Under the pieces are notes generated by a model. It was not told where the DNA came from and did no database searches. It saw only the letters and a list, made by a program, of their open reading frames with translations. A program made the translations under genes and the position numbers. From an uncultured Bacteroidota bacterium (GTDB lineage: Bacteria > Bacteroidota > Bacteroidia > 2-12-FULL-35-15), in NCBI GenBank assembly GCA_903911435.1, contig CAIWDF010000304.1, forward strand, positions 1 to 57,234: a stretch of DNA of 57,234 nucleotides, given 5' to 3'. Below, piece after piece: positions 46,119 to 55,004 of the stretch (position 1 is its first letter; each line of letters starts with the position of its first letter).

Positions 46119-47504
46119 TTAGTGTGCTGCGTGTTTTGCTTTCTCTTTGTATTCTTGACCCGAAGCTTTTACAATTGATTTTAACTCAGCTTGTGCAATT
46201 ACAGGAAAATAACGAGTAAACAAAAGGAAGAATGTAAAGAACATTCCAATCGTTCCAGTGAAAATTCCGATATCAATAAATGTAGGGTGATACATGTTCC
46301 AAGTTGAAGGAAGAAAAGTTCTACACAATGTTGGAACGATAATTACAAAACGTTCGAACCACATACCGATGTTCACTATGATTGACATAACAAACGTGAA
46401 CGCTAGATTAGTTCTAAGTTTCTTGAACCAGAATATCTGTGGTGAAATAACGTTGCAAGTCATCATTGCTGCATATGCCCACCAATATGGTCCTGTTGCT
46501 CTGTTCAAGAATGCGTATTGTTCGTATTCAACACCTGAATACCAAGAAATAAACAACTCAGTAAGGTAAGCCACACCAACAATAGAACCTGTAACAATAA
46601 TTACAATATTCATGTATTCGATGTGTTTGATAGTAATATAGTTTTCTAAATGGTAAACTTTACGCATGATGAGCAATAAGGTTTGAACCATTGCAAATCC
46701 TGAGAATACCGCTCCAGCAACGAAATAAGGAGGGAAGATGGTAGTGTGCCAACCAGGAACTACTGATGTAGCAAAGTCCATGGATACAATAGAGTGAACC
46801 GAGAACACAAGTGGAGTAGATAAACCGGCAAGTACCAATGATACTTCCTCGAAACGACTCCAGTGACGAGCACTTCCACCCCATCCAAAACTTAATAAGC
46901 TATAGAATTTTTTAGCAAAAGGTTTTACGGCTCTATCGCGAATCATTGCAAAATCAGGAACAAGACCTGTATACCAGAATACCAATGATACAGAGAAATA
47001 AGTAGAAACCGCAAATACGTCCCATAATAAAGGAGAGTTGAAATTCACCCAAAGAGAACCGAATTGATTTGGCAATGGAAACAACCAATAATCTAACCAA
47101 GGACGACCTGTGTGTAGGGTTACGAAAATAGCTGCACACATTACGGCAAATATCGTCATCGCTTCGGCCGAACGGTTAATAGCCATCCTCCATTTCTGAC
47201 GGAACAACAACAACACAGCTGAAATAAGTGTACCAGCGTGACCAATACCAATCCACCATACGAAATTGGTGATATCCCAAGCCCAATCAACACCGTTGTT
47301 TGAACCCCAAACTCCGATTCCGGTACCGATGGTATAAGCTAAGCAACCTATTCCCCATAAAAAGCAAATGACTGCCAATGTTAGTAGCATATACCATTGT
47401 TTGGTGGCTTTTCCTTCTATTGGTCGTACAATATCTTCACTGATTTGATGATATGTTTTATTACCAAGAATTAAGGGCTCTCTAATTTCTGATTCTGCGT
47501 GCAT
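46119..47504 (-). CDS. actC: alternative complex III subunit ActC (NrfD/PsrC family)
   Basis: Inner-membrane subunit of 461 residues with about ten helices, from the NrfD/PsrC family that binds quinol. The N-terminal DIVRPIEGKATKQWYMLL and the central WWIGIGHAGTLISAVLLLFRQKWR match ActC. It oxidises menaquinol and passes electrons to the Fe-S subunit ActB. It follows actB by 80 nt. Confidence 0.94.
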   Translation of the reverse strand: MHAESEIREPLILGNKTYHQISEDIVRPIEGKATKQWYMLLTLAVICFLWGIGCLAYTIGTGIGVWGSNNGVDWAWDITNFVWWIGIGHAGTLISAVLLLFRQKWRMAINRSAEAMTIFAVMCAAIFVTLHTGRPWLDYWLFPLPNQFGSLWVNFNSPLLWDVFAVSTYFSVSLVFWYTGLVPDFAMIRDRAVKPFAKKFYSLLSFGWGGSARHWSRFEEVSLVLAGLSTPLVFSVHSIVSMDFATSVVPGWHTTIFPPYFVAGAVFSGFAMVQTLLLIMRKVYHLENYITIKHIEYMNIVIIVTGSIVGVAYLTELFISWYSGVEYEQYAFLNRATGPYWWAYAAMMTCNVISPQIFWFKKLRTNLAFTFVMSIIVNIGMWFERFVIIVPTLCRTFLPSTWNMYHPTFIDIGIFTGTIGMFFTFFLLFTRYFPVIAQAELKSIVKASGQEYKEKAKHAAH

Positions 47505-47584
47505 ATTATTTCTTAAATTGTTTTATTCTTTATTATTTTTAAATAGTTCTTGGTTGAATTAACTTCTTCAACTTCAAAGTTATT

Positions 47585-50500
47585 TTATCCTTCTTTTTTC
47601 TCCGATTTTGTTTCAGCTGGTTCTGCAGTTTCTAACTCACAGTTACGTACTTTGGTTAAGTATGATACTGTTGGTTTTATTCCAAGTTCTTCTAAGATGA
47701 AATAATTTCGTTCATCTTCTTTTCTCAACTTGGTAATTGCACTGTTTTCGTCATTCAAGTCGCCAAATAAGATTGCATTGGTAGGGCAAGATTGAGCACA
47801 AGCCAATTTAATATCGCCATCGGCTAATTTACGTTCCGCTTTTTTAGCTTCTAATTTACCAGCCTGAACACGTTGAACACACATTGAGCATTTTTCCATT
47901 ACCCCACGTGAACGAACAACTACATCAGGATTCAATACCATACGACCTAAATCGTCTTGTGTAGGGTTGATCTTGAAGTCAGGGCTTTCGTTATAGTTAA
48001 ACCAGTTGAAACGTCTTACTTTAAATGGACAGTTGTTAGCACAGTAACGAGTACCAACACAACGATTGTAAGCCATTGCATTTAATCCTTCTGAACTATG
48101 GTTGGTAGCCAATACAGGGCAAACTGTTTCGCAAGGAGCGTGATTACAATGTTGACACATGATTGGTTGGAATACCACTTTCGGATTTTCAACCGAAGGA
48201 TTTTCCATATCTAAATACATATCAATAGAACCAACTCCTTTTTCGTCAGCTTTTTCTTTTGCTTGTGCTACTTCCGATGGCCAGTTGGTTGAATAATAAC
48301 GGTCGATACGCAACCAGTGCATTTCGCGTGTTTTCATCACCATTTCTTTACCTACCACAGCCACATTGTTTTCGGCTGTACAGCTTACAACACATGAGCC
48401 ACAACCGATACAAGAATTCAAATCGATGGTTAATCCCCATCTATGACCAAGTTTTTCGTGTTCATTCCATAAGTCGAGAGTGGCAGGGTTTACTTTGCCA
48501 CTGTTGGTATACATCATTTCAGGATGGTTACCTGCTGTTGGATCTTTTTTATAATCTTCTAACGAAGTTACTCTCACAATCTCACGACCCATCATGGTAT
48601 GATGAATCTGTGTTCCTGCTAATTCTGTAACTTCAGTTGTGCTTTCAATTTTTGCATCTAACGAAGCGTAAATCAATGTTCCGTTTGCTATTTGAACAAA
48701 TGGATAAACGTTTTGACCAACCACTCCTGTGTTTGTACTTAATTTACCTGCTTTGTCGCGACCATAACCAAGCGCAATTCCAATTGTACCTTTTGCTTGT
48801 CCTGGTTGAGGTACCACTGGCAATTTAACAGTAACGCCATTAACAGTAACGTTCACAATACTTGCTTCACGGTCCTGACGTTTCATTAATTTGTATTTCT
48901 TTTCCATATCGGCTGGCGACATGGTAACGTAGTTGTCCCAAGTTATTTTTGAAATAGGGTCAGGCAATTCTTGCAACCAAGGGTTGTTGGCTTGGTTACC
49001 ATTTCCAATTCCTACTTTTTCGTAAAGGGCTAATTCAAACTCTCCTCCTTTAGCAGCATTTAATTTCTGTGCAGCATCGTTTAAATCAACTTTGGCAATT
49101 TCTTTTTTCTCCTCTTTTTTCTCTTCTTTCTTATTGCCTTTCTTTTTATCGTCTGCTTTTTCTTCTTTCTTAATCACTTCATCACCTGTACCTACTTCAA
49201 TAGCACCATCGTGTAATGAGTTGTTCCAGAATTCAGCGAACATCATGTATTTTCCTTGCATTGGGAAAACGCGTTCTGTCCATGTTTTTTGAATGAATGA
49301 ATGATAATCTGCTGTGATGCCAGCCCAAATCAACAACGATTCTTGAGCCTGACGTGTTCCCTCGTAACGAGGTTGTGTGAACAATGGCGAAATAGTAGGT
49401 TGAGCTAAACTATAGTGTCCTTTTTTAGGATTAAAATCGTTCCATGACTCTAAGTAATGGTGGTCAGGGCAGATATAAGTTGCAAGCGAAGCAGTTTCGT
49501 CAGCTCTGTCGGCTAAGGAAATGCGCAATCCTACTTTGTTGTATGCATCTGCAAATTTCAATGATGCAGGTGCAGTGTAAACCGGATTAGTATTATAAGT
49601 GATTAATGCATCTACTTTACCAGCTGCCATATCGGCTACCAATGCAGTAAAATCAGCATCATCGCCCTGACGGGTTAAATTGGTGTTTTCAATATCAATT
49701 GTTTTTCCATAGTTGTCGAGCATTTGGTTAATACCATTTACTACTAACTGGATGTATACATCGTTCGAACCAGCTATTACTAGCGATTTGCCTTTGTTCT
49801 CTACCAATTCTTTAGCTGCTTTAGCTATGGTAGCATCGCACGATAATGACGAAGAAGATAAAGTTGCTCCTCCAACAAGTTTTGCAACTGCATTGTATAA
49901 GTTAACGGCTACTTTTCCTTGTTCCGAAACTTTCACTGGCTCACGCTCATCAGCATTAGCTCCTGTAAGCGAAAGGTTCGACTCGAAATGGAAATGTTTC
50001 GACATTTTTGTATGCTCTTTGCTCACTCTCCTTAAAGTAGCATATTGCTTAGCATATTCAATTGGCGATAACCAGTTGGCAAGGAAGTCGGCAGCAATAC
50101 TTACTATTACTTCGGCTTTGTCGAAACTATAAGATGGAACAAATGATTTACCAAAAGTTTGTTCGTTGGCTTTTGCAATTCCCGAATACGATACCGCATC
50201 GTACATTACCACTTTGGTGGTTGGGTATTTGGCAGTAAATTCGGCAATAGCCGCTTTGGTAGAAGGACTGATGATAGAAGAAGATAGGATGCGGATATTA
50301 CCGTTTTTAGCAGTAATCGAATTTAATTTAGCAGCTATTTCTTTGTCGGTTAAAATCCAAGTGGCTGAAGAGCCATTTGATTGAGGACCTGTTAATCTTG
50401 ACGAATCGTAAAGAGAAAGAACGGATGCTTGAATACGAGCATTGGTTCCTCCCATTGTTATTTTCGATAATTCGTTTCCTTCTATTTTAATAGGACGACC

Positions 50501-50899
50501 TTCGCGTGTTTTTACCAATAAGGCTGCATAGTCGTTTCCATCATAATAGGTAGAAGCATACCAATTGGCAACTCCTGGAGTGATTTCTTCGGGACGAACT
50601 ACATAAGGTATTGCTTTGTTTACCGGAGTTTCGCAAGCAGCCAATGATGCAGCGGTAACGCTAAATCCTAGAAATTTCAAGAAATCTCTACGGTTGGTTC
50701 CTCCGCCTATAGCAAGGTTGTTGTCTCCTAAAAATTCTTCTAAAGGTACTTGTTCAGCAAATTCGTTTTCTGCTTTTTGAACAAATTCAGGACTATTGTT
50801 TAACTCTTCTAATCCTTTCCAATATTTTACAGCCCCTCCCGACCTCCCCGAAGGGGAGGAGTTGGTGTTAGTTACTCCGTTATCGTTGGTGTTTTTCAT
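47585..50899 (-). CDS. actB: alternative complex III Fe-S subunit ActB
   Basis: Periplasmic subunit of 1104 residues fusing a molybdopterin-oxidoreductase-like domain (about 90-750, no cofactor ligand seen) to a ferredoxin domain (about 800-1080) with four cysteine clusters: CIGCGSCVVSC, CQHCNHAPCETVC, CVGTRYCANNC and CSMCVQRV/CAQSC. A twin-arginine signal starts at Arg70-Arg71 (RRDFLKFLGFS), with a lipobox-like LAAC after it. The family N-terminal motif KYWKGLEEL (25-33) is preceded by a segment read from a palindromic element (residues 13-23). A Lys/Glu-rich insertion (about 580-610) is also unusual. Confidence 0.93.
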   Translation of the reverse strand: MKNTNDNGVTNTNSSPSGRSGGAVKYWKGLEELNNSPEFVQKAENEFAEQVPLEEFLGDNNLAIGGGTNRRDFLKFLGFSVTAASLAACETPVNKAIPYVVRPEEITPGVANWYASTYYDGNDYAALLVKTREGRPIKIEGNELSKITMGGTNARIQASVLSLYDSSRLTGPQSNGSSATWILTDKEIAAKLNSITAKNGNIRILSSSIISPSTKAAIAEFTAKYPTTKVVMYDAVSYSGIAKANEQTFGKSFVPSYSFDKAEVIVSIAADFLANWLSPIEYAKQYATLRRVSKEHTKMSKHFHFESNLSLTGANADEREPVKVSEQGKVAVNLYNAVAKLVGGATLSSSSLSCDATIAKAAKELVENKGKSLVIAGSNDVYIQLVVNGINQMLDNYGKTIDIENTNLTRQGDDADFTALVADMAAGKVDALITYNTNPVYTAPASLKFADAYNKVGLRISLADRADETASLATYICPDHHYLESWNDFNPKKGHYSLAQPTISPLFTQPRYEGTRQAQESLLIWAGITADYHSFIQKTWTERVFPMQGKYMMFAEFWNNSLHDGAIEVGTGDEVIKKEEKADDKKKGNKKEEKKEEKKEIAKVDLNDAAQKLNAAKGGEFELALYEKVGIGNGNQANNPWLQELPDPISKITWDNYVTMSPADMEKKYKLMKRQDREASIVNVTVNGVTVKLPVVPQPGQAKGTIGIALGYGRDKAGKLSTNTGVVGQNVYPFVQIANGTLIYASLDAKIESTTEVTELAGTQIHHTMMGREIVRVTSLEDYKKDPTAGNHPEMMYTNSGKVNPATLDLWNEHEKLGHRWGLTIDLNSCIGCGSCVVSCTAENNVAVVGKEMVMKTREMHWLRIDRYYSTNWPSEVAQAKEKADEKGVGSIDMYLDMENPSVENPKVVFQPIMCQHCNHAPCETVCPVLATNHSSEGLNAMAYNRCVGTRYCANNCPFKVRRFNWFNYNESPDFKINPTQDDLGRMVLNPDVVVRSRGVMEKCSMCVQRVQAGKLEAKKAERKLADGDIKLACAQSCPTNAILFGDLNDENSAITKLRKEDERNYFILEELGIKPTVSYLTKVRNCELETAEPAETKSEKKEG
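50831..50862. repeat. palindromic element inside the actB 5' coding region
   Basis: CTCCCC-GAA-GGGGAG hairpin flanked by GCCCCTCCC on the left. It lies in frame in actB and codes for residues 13-23 (SSPSGRSGG). It is similar to the intergenic element at 50949-50976. Confidence 0.7.
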
Positions 50900-50948
50900 A
50901 TTATTCTTTTATTCCTTTTTTATAGTCTTTATATTTTTTAAGTCCTTC

Positions 50949-50976
50949 AATTCCCCCTTCGGGGGCAAGGGGGCCT
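50949..50976. repeat. palindromic element at the end of actA
   Basis: CCCCC-TTC-GGGGG hairpin followed by CAAGGGGGCC, abutting the actA stop codon. It resembles the element in actB in inverted orientation. Confidence 0.65.
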
Positions 50977-52240
50977 AATAATGGCATTTACCACATTCTA
51001 TTCCTCCCATTTTCGCAACAGTAATTACCTGTTCGTCTTTTGGTAAGTTTTTGAATTTCTCACTTAGTTTTTTGTGTAAACTTTCGTAATAAGGATTGTC
51101 TTTCATGCCCGGTACTTCTGTTTTGCGGTGACAATCGACACACCATTTCATGGTGAGTGGTTGCATTTGAGTAGCGGTAGTCATTTTGGTCAAGTCACCG
51201 TGGCAAGTTGCACAATCTTGTTTACCCACTTTTACGTGTTGTTGGTGACTAAAGAATACAAAATCCTGAAGGTTGTGCACTTTTACCCATTTAATAGGTT
51301 TTTGTGGTTTGGTATAAGCTCCTTTTTCAGGGTCCCAACCAGCAGCATCGTATATCTTAGCTATTTCGGTGGTTCCTGTAATTGGTCCTTTCGATATTCC
51401 TTTGTGACAGTTCATACAAACGTTTACGGCAGGTATACCAGCTGTTTTGCTTCGTTCTACTCCCGAGTGGCAGTATTGGCAGTTGATGGCATTGTCGCCT
51501 GCATGTATTTTATGCGAAAATGCTATTGGTTGGCTAGGATTATAACCTTGGTAAACTCCTATACCCATCATACCATCCCATGAAGCCGCCAAAAATCCTC
51601 CTACTATATACAATATAATAAGTACCATGGTGCGTTTGTGGTTACCCATCCATACTTTTAGTTCGGCCCAAGCAGTTAATTTTGCTTGTTCAGGTAAACC
51701 TTCTTTTTCTCTTTTGATGTTTTTTAATGAATGCGAAAGTCCACGTAAAATAGCAACCAAGATAACAAGGAATGCAATTACTCCTAACAATATGGCCAAA
51801 GGATTAACTGTTTTTTCGACAGGTGCAGCAGCTCCAGCTCCAGCAGCAGGCATAGGTGCCACTTCTTTAGGTGGGTTTTTGATGTAAGTAACAAGAGCCT
51901 TTAATTCCTCATCTTTCAAATCGGCAAACACGGTCATTTGCATACCGTTGCTTTCAGCAAGTATCTTTTTAGCGTAAGCGTCACCGCTTTTCAATACTTC
52001 TTGGTTGTTTTTTATCCATTTCATCAACCAAGCATCGTTTGGCACACGTGCTGCCACACCTGCTAAACCAGGTCCTACTAATTTCTGACTAGTGATGGTA
52101 TGACATACCGCGCAATTTTGCTTAAACAATTTGGCACCATCCTGTGCCGAAAGCGGTTGTATACTAAAAATGATTGATAAAAACAGGAAGGAAAAAACTG
52201 CTGATATTTGTTTTCGCTGCTTGTTGTTAGTTGTATCCAT
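50975..52240 (-). CDS. actA: alternative complex III multihaem cytochrome c, ActA
   Basis: Exported membrane-anchored cytochrome of 421 residues. Six CxxCH motifs are present: CAVCH (43-47) in an N-terminal class I-type domain, then CQYCH, CMNCH, CATCH, CVDCH and CGKCH in the C-terminal multihaem domain. The N-terminal domain is thus a fusion of a monohaem cytochrome onto the five-haem ActA core. A signal peptide covers 1-33, and membrane segments lie near 150-170 and 200-220. It is the first gene of the operon and stands under the promoter at 52309-52341. Confidence 0.93.
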   Translation of the reverse strand: MDTTNNKQRKQISAVFSFLFLSIIFSIQPLSAQDGAKLFKQNCAVCHTITSQKLVGPGLAGVAARVPNDAWLMKWIKNNQEVLKSGDAYAKKILAESNGMQMTVFADLKDEELKALVTYIKNPPKEVAPMPAAGAGAAAPVEKTVNPLAILLGVIAFLVILVAILRGLSHSLKNIKREKEGLPEQAKLTAWAELKVWMGNHKRTMVLIILYIVGGFLAASWDGMMGIGVYQGYNPSQPIAFSHKIHAGDNAINCQYCHSGVERSKTAGIPAVNVCMNCHKGISKGPITGTTEIAKIYDAAGWDPEKGAYTKPQKPIKWVKVHNLQDFVFFSHQQHVKVGKQDCATCHGDLTKMTTATQMQPLTMKWCVDCHRKTEVPGMKDNPYYESLHKKLSEKFKNLPKDEQVITVAKMGGIECGKCHY

Positions 52241-52308
52241 ATTAATTTTTAACGTTTTAACTCCATTTAGTCCACCTCTTTTGAGGTATCCCTTTTTTTA
52301 AGGCGCGA

Positions 52309-52341
52309 CAAATTTATAAAAACATTTATAGCTAATTCAAA
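52309..52341 (-). promoter_or_regulatory. promoter of the act-cox operon
   Basis: In minus-strand reading: TTTG (52341-52338), a 21-nt spacer and TAAATTTG (52316-52309), an exact TAnnTTTG. The expected transcript start lies about 60 nt before the actA ATG. Confidence 0.65.
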
Positions 52342-52615
52342 AAAGAAAAAATATTTATGCATTTTTTTATCAAGATTTCAACAAAATCACCCTTTTTGGT
52401 CGAAACAAAACCCGAAATAGTAATAAGAGATACCAAGCTTTGGAGAATAGATGACTTTCGTCATATCAATGTTTTCAATGCTTTCGGAGGGTTTGGGTTT
52501 AAAGTTTTTTAGTTGAAAATTGAAAATTGACGCGAAGGCAGAAACGGCAATTTTGCAATTTGGCAGTAGGCAATTATTCGTAAATTCGTAATATTCGTAT
52601 TTCGTAAAGAAAATT

Positions 52616-52652
52616 ACACCACTAAGACACGAAGGCACGAAGGCACACTAAG
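52616..52652 (+). repeat. ACCGC-family repeat copy
   Basis: Carries ACCACTAAGACACGAAGG, then another GAAGG and CACTAAG, resembling the GxxExxY flanks. Confidence 0.6.
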
Positions 52653-52686
52653 CATTCGTACTATTCGTATTTCGTAAAGAGTATTT

Positions 52687-52715
52687 CACCGCGAAGGCAG
52701 AAAGGCGCGAAGAAG
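52687..52715 (+). repeat. ACCGC-family repeat copy
   Basis: Starts CACCGCGAAGGCAGAAAGG and ends CGCGAAGAAG. It is the second unit of a 70-bp tandem duplication with 52616-52652. Confidence 0.6.
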
Positions 52716-52747
52716 AAATTCTAAATACTTAGACGAGATTCCTACAA

Positions 52748-52785
52748 AAAACAAAACCCGACAGAATTAAGGCTGTCGGGTTTCG
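52748..52785 (-). terminator. rho-independent terminator
   Basis: 11-bp stem AAACCCGACAG (52754-52764) / CTGTCGGGTTT (52773-52783), then in minus-strand reading a T-rich run. It terminates the 52805-53476 gene. Confidence 0.75.
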
Positions 52786-52804
52786 AAATTGACATTTACT
52801 AGCT

Positions 52805-53476
52805 CTAAATTATCGGATTGGCTATTATGGCTGAGATAGGACCATCACCGCTGTCGTTGCTAAAACATACCGCCAAGTATGCTATTTTGCCTTCATCGGC
52901 TGGTGCAAACGGAATATCGAAATTCATGGTTCCCGATTCCATTTCGGGCAAAAGTTGATCAATGGTTGGTTCTGGTTTTCCTTTGTCGAGCACCAACATC
53001 AACACTTTTATCCTTTTCACATCCTTTGGTTTGGCTCCACTTGTCATGTTTGCCAAATCAAAAACATGGTATTCGTGGTTCAAATGTTGGTTGGTTTTTA
53101 AGGATACACCTGCCTCTTGAGTAGGTTTTGGGATATTGCTTCGCGGAGTTGCATCTTTGTGAATATCAAATAGGATATACTCCAATTCGGTAAGCACCAG
53201 CAGCGAATTGCTTTTTAATTGTTGACCAATTCCGTTGGTAATCGTTTTATTGTTACGAAACAGTCCGTTGATGGTGGCTGTATTCACTTTCGAATAGGTA
53301 GACGGATTGATGTATTTTTCGTAATCCAGTTTCCAGATAGCTAATGCAGCCGTTAATGCAGCCACTTGTGGAGGGGTCAAACCCAATCGAGCCGAGTTAG
53401 CGGGGTCGATGGCATAAGGCACCATGTAAATAAAAAAAATGTTGTAGTTCAGGATGGTTTTGCTGTAATTTATCAT
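52805..53476 (-). CDS. hypothetical protein
   Basis: Not recognised as a named family. Residues 1-20 are hydrophobic, but no clean signal peptide or cleavage site shows. Residues 25-120 are helical, with GLTPPQVAALTAALAIWKLDYEKYINPS. The C-terminal 110 residues are strand-rich (HEYHVFDLANMTSG, GTMNFDIPFAPADEGKIAYLAVCFSNDSGDGPISAIIAN), like a fibronectin-type fold. I recall Bacteroidota proteins of the same layout with no known role. The start may instead be the Met at 53425. The gene is upstream-flanked by a 21-bp array. Confidence 0.65.
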   Translation of the reverse strand: MINYSKTILNYNIFFIYMVPYAIDPANSARLGLTPPQVAALTAALAIWKLDYEKYINPSTYSKVNTATINGLFRNNKTITNGIGQQLKSNSLLVLTELEYILFDIHKDATPRSNIPKPTQEAGVSLKTNQHLNHEYHVFDLANMTSGAKPKDVKRIKVLMLVLDKGKPEPTIDQLLPEMESGTMNFDIPFAPADEGKIAYLAVCFSNDSGDGPISAIIANPII

Positions 53477-54031
53477 AACGTTTAGTTTTAAAGTTTAATA
53501 TTAAATTTAGTTGTTATTGTTTATTTTATTCTTAAGTTATTCATTTACTGTACTATGTTTGCAATCGGATGGTGTTGCAATCGGATAAAAATTTTCGAAA
53601 AACCCATTACGGAACTTTTTGTGCAAAACATTTTATATTTTGAGCGAACGATTACATTTTTGGTGCGAAACATTCGAACATTCACTCAAAATGTTTATTC
53701 ATTCGCTTCAAACATTCTTTCATTCACACGAAATATATATTCTTTCACTCCAAAGATTATACTTTTCACTCCAAAAGTTTAATCATTCGCACGAAATGTC
53801 TAACATTTTGAGCGAATGGAATAATATTTTGAGTCAACGGAAACATCTTTCGCACCAAATATTCGAATTTTGACTTTCCAAGTGTTTTTATGAGATTTCG
53901 ATAAATAAAGAACCATTTTCCATCAATTTACTTCTCGCTTTCTATTGCTCCCGAAGCAAATAACGGCACAAAAGTATGCTACGAAAGTGCGTTTGTCAAT
54001 CCCCTTTTATGAGGTATTTTTGCGGTTTTTT
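53477..54031. other. gene-free region with a 21-bp periodic array
   Basis: No gene. The array spans about 53638-53870, and the flanking bases are AT-rich with no motif seen. Open frames here follow the 21-bp period. Confidence 0.75.
53638..53870. repeat. degenerate 21-bp periodic array with inverted ends
   Basis: Six consecutive 21-bp units from 53680 share ATTCrCnCnAAA. The outer units are inverted: ATTTTGAGCGAACG near 53638 and AACATTTTGAGCGAAT at 53802-53817, the latter matching the reverse complement of 53680-53695 at 15 of 16 bases. Confidence 0.8.
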
Positions 54032-54772
54032 TTAATAAAACCAGGCACTGCCATCACTAAATCCTATAGGAGGAGGCGGTTTGGGGATATGTAGATTTTT
54101 ACTATTTATCAAATCCGGATGGAGGGGTTTTATCCACCCTATATTAAAAGCAAATACCGTTAAATCGGCCGCATTATGGCATTTTGTTTTCTGTAATAAA
54201 TGATCGCGATGGTCGCGTACAGTGCATTCGGCTATATCTAAAATATCGGCAATCTGTTTACTCACCAATCCTTCGCTCAGCAATTTCAACACATCGGCTT
54301 CGCGTTCCGACAAAAGCACCTTACACCAATGGTCGTACCTCAGCATATCTTCTTCGCTACGCACCATCCATTTTTGCCTTTCACAAGGATGAAAATAGTT
54401 TCCACAGTTGAGCACAAAATCTACACCGGTTACCAACTCATCGGGCGCACAGGTGCTTATTATTACCCCATCCATGCCCGCTTCTTGGCTAAGTTTCATT
54501 TCCTCGAACGAGCAATGGTGCATCAGCAAAAGCACTTTCACGTTGGCGAAACGATGTTTGATGTCTTGCAACAACAAGAGTTGATTGGTAAAAGCCGATT
54601 CTTTTACCGCAATGATAACATCGGGCACACGCTTACGGCAAGCCCCACTCACCTCGCGAGTGGTGTTGAGTTCGAACGAAAGAATAACTTTTGTTGATTG
54701 TTTGAACTGCGTAGCAATTCCGAGACGCCTTATTGGCTCATCATCCACAATCCCTAAATAAATTTTTTCCAT
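54032..54772 (-). CDS. LuxR-type regulator with a degenerate receiver domain
   Basis: Cytoplasmic regulator of 246 residues. Residues 1-120 follow a receiver fold (IYLGIVDDEPIRRLGIATQF; VKVLLLMHHCSFEEM; GMDGVI), but the phospho-acceptor position after strand 3 reads PDVIIAVKES, with no Asp. It therefore probably does not accept phosphate in the usual way. The C-terminal LuxR/GerE HTH (LSEREADVLKLLSEGLVSKQIADILDIAECTVRDHRDHLL) is intact. A Pro-rich tail follows. There is no sensor kinase beside it. The neighbours are the 21-bp array downstream and the divergent integrase. Confidence 0.85.
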   Translation of the reverse strand: MEKIYLGIVDDEPIRRLGIATQFKQSTKVILSFELNTTREVSGACRKRVPDVIIAVKESAFTNQLLLLQDIKHRFANVKVLLLMHHCSFEEMKLSQEAGMDGVIISTCAPDELVTGVDFVLNCGNYFHPCERQKWMVRSEEDMLRYDHWCKVLLSEREADVLKLLSEGLVSKQIADILDIAECTVRDHRDHLLQKTKCHNAADLTVFAFNIGWIKPLHPDLINSKNLHIPKPPPPIGFSDGSAWFY

Positions 54773-54925
54773 ACACAGTAATGTATAAAAGGTTATTAGG
54801 GTTGCTTTTATAATACAATTGCTTGTACTTGTCGATTACAAAAATAATAATTTTTCGTTTTTGATAATAAAAGTGGGAGAAATAATTTGTGGGAGGGAGG
54901 AATATTTAGGGATACTTTATTTTAT

Positions 54926-54972
54926 TATATTTGTAAGGTATAAAAAACAATCTGTTGTGGCGTGTCGCCACA
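54926..54972 (+). promoter_or_regulatory. putative integrase promoter element and hairpin
   Basis: A -7-like TATATTTG at 54926-54933, followed by a hairpin TGTGGCG (54956-54962) / CGCCACA (54966-54972) with a 3-nt loop in the leader, 32 nt before the integrase ATG. No -33 element was seen. Confidence 0.35.
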
Positions 54973-55004
54973 GAATAAATGGCATGGGCGAAAGAATGTA
55001 AAAA

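Larger units (their letters stand above)
52241..52804. other. gene-free region with ACCGC-family repeats
   Basis: No convincing gene. It holds the act-cox promoter, a 70-bp imperfect tandem duplication (52585-52652 and 52655-52715) whose units pair TTCGTAnTATTCGTATTTCG with an ACCGC-family repeat, and the terminator of the next gene. A frame from 52387 to 52638 runs across these repeats and is not called. Confidence 0.7.

Noticed and set aside
52387-52638. Minus-strand frame of 83 codons
   Set aside because: It crosses ACCGC-family repeat DNA, has no recognised domain and lies between the act promoter and a terminator region.
53555-53873. Overlapping open frames in the 21-bp array
   Set aside because: They follow the 21-bp period, overlap in two frames and lack a plausible start context.
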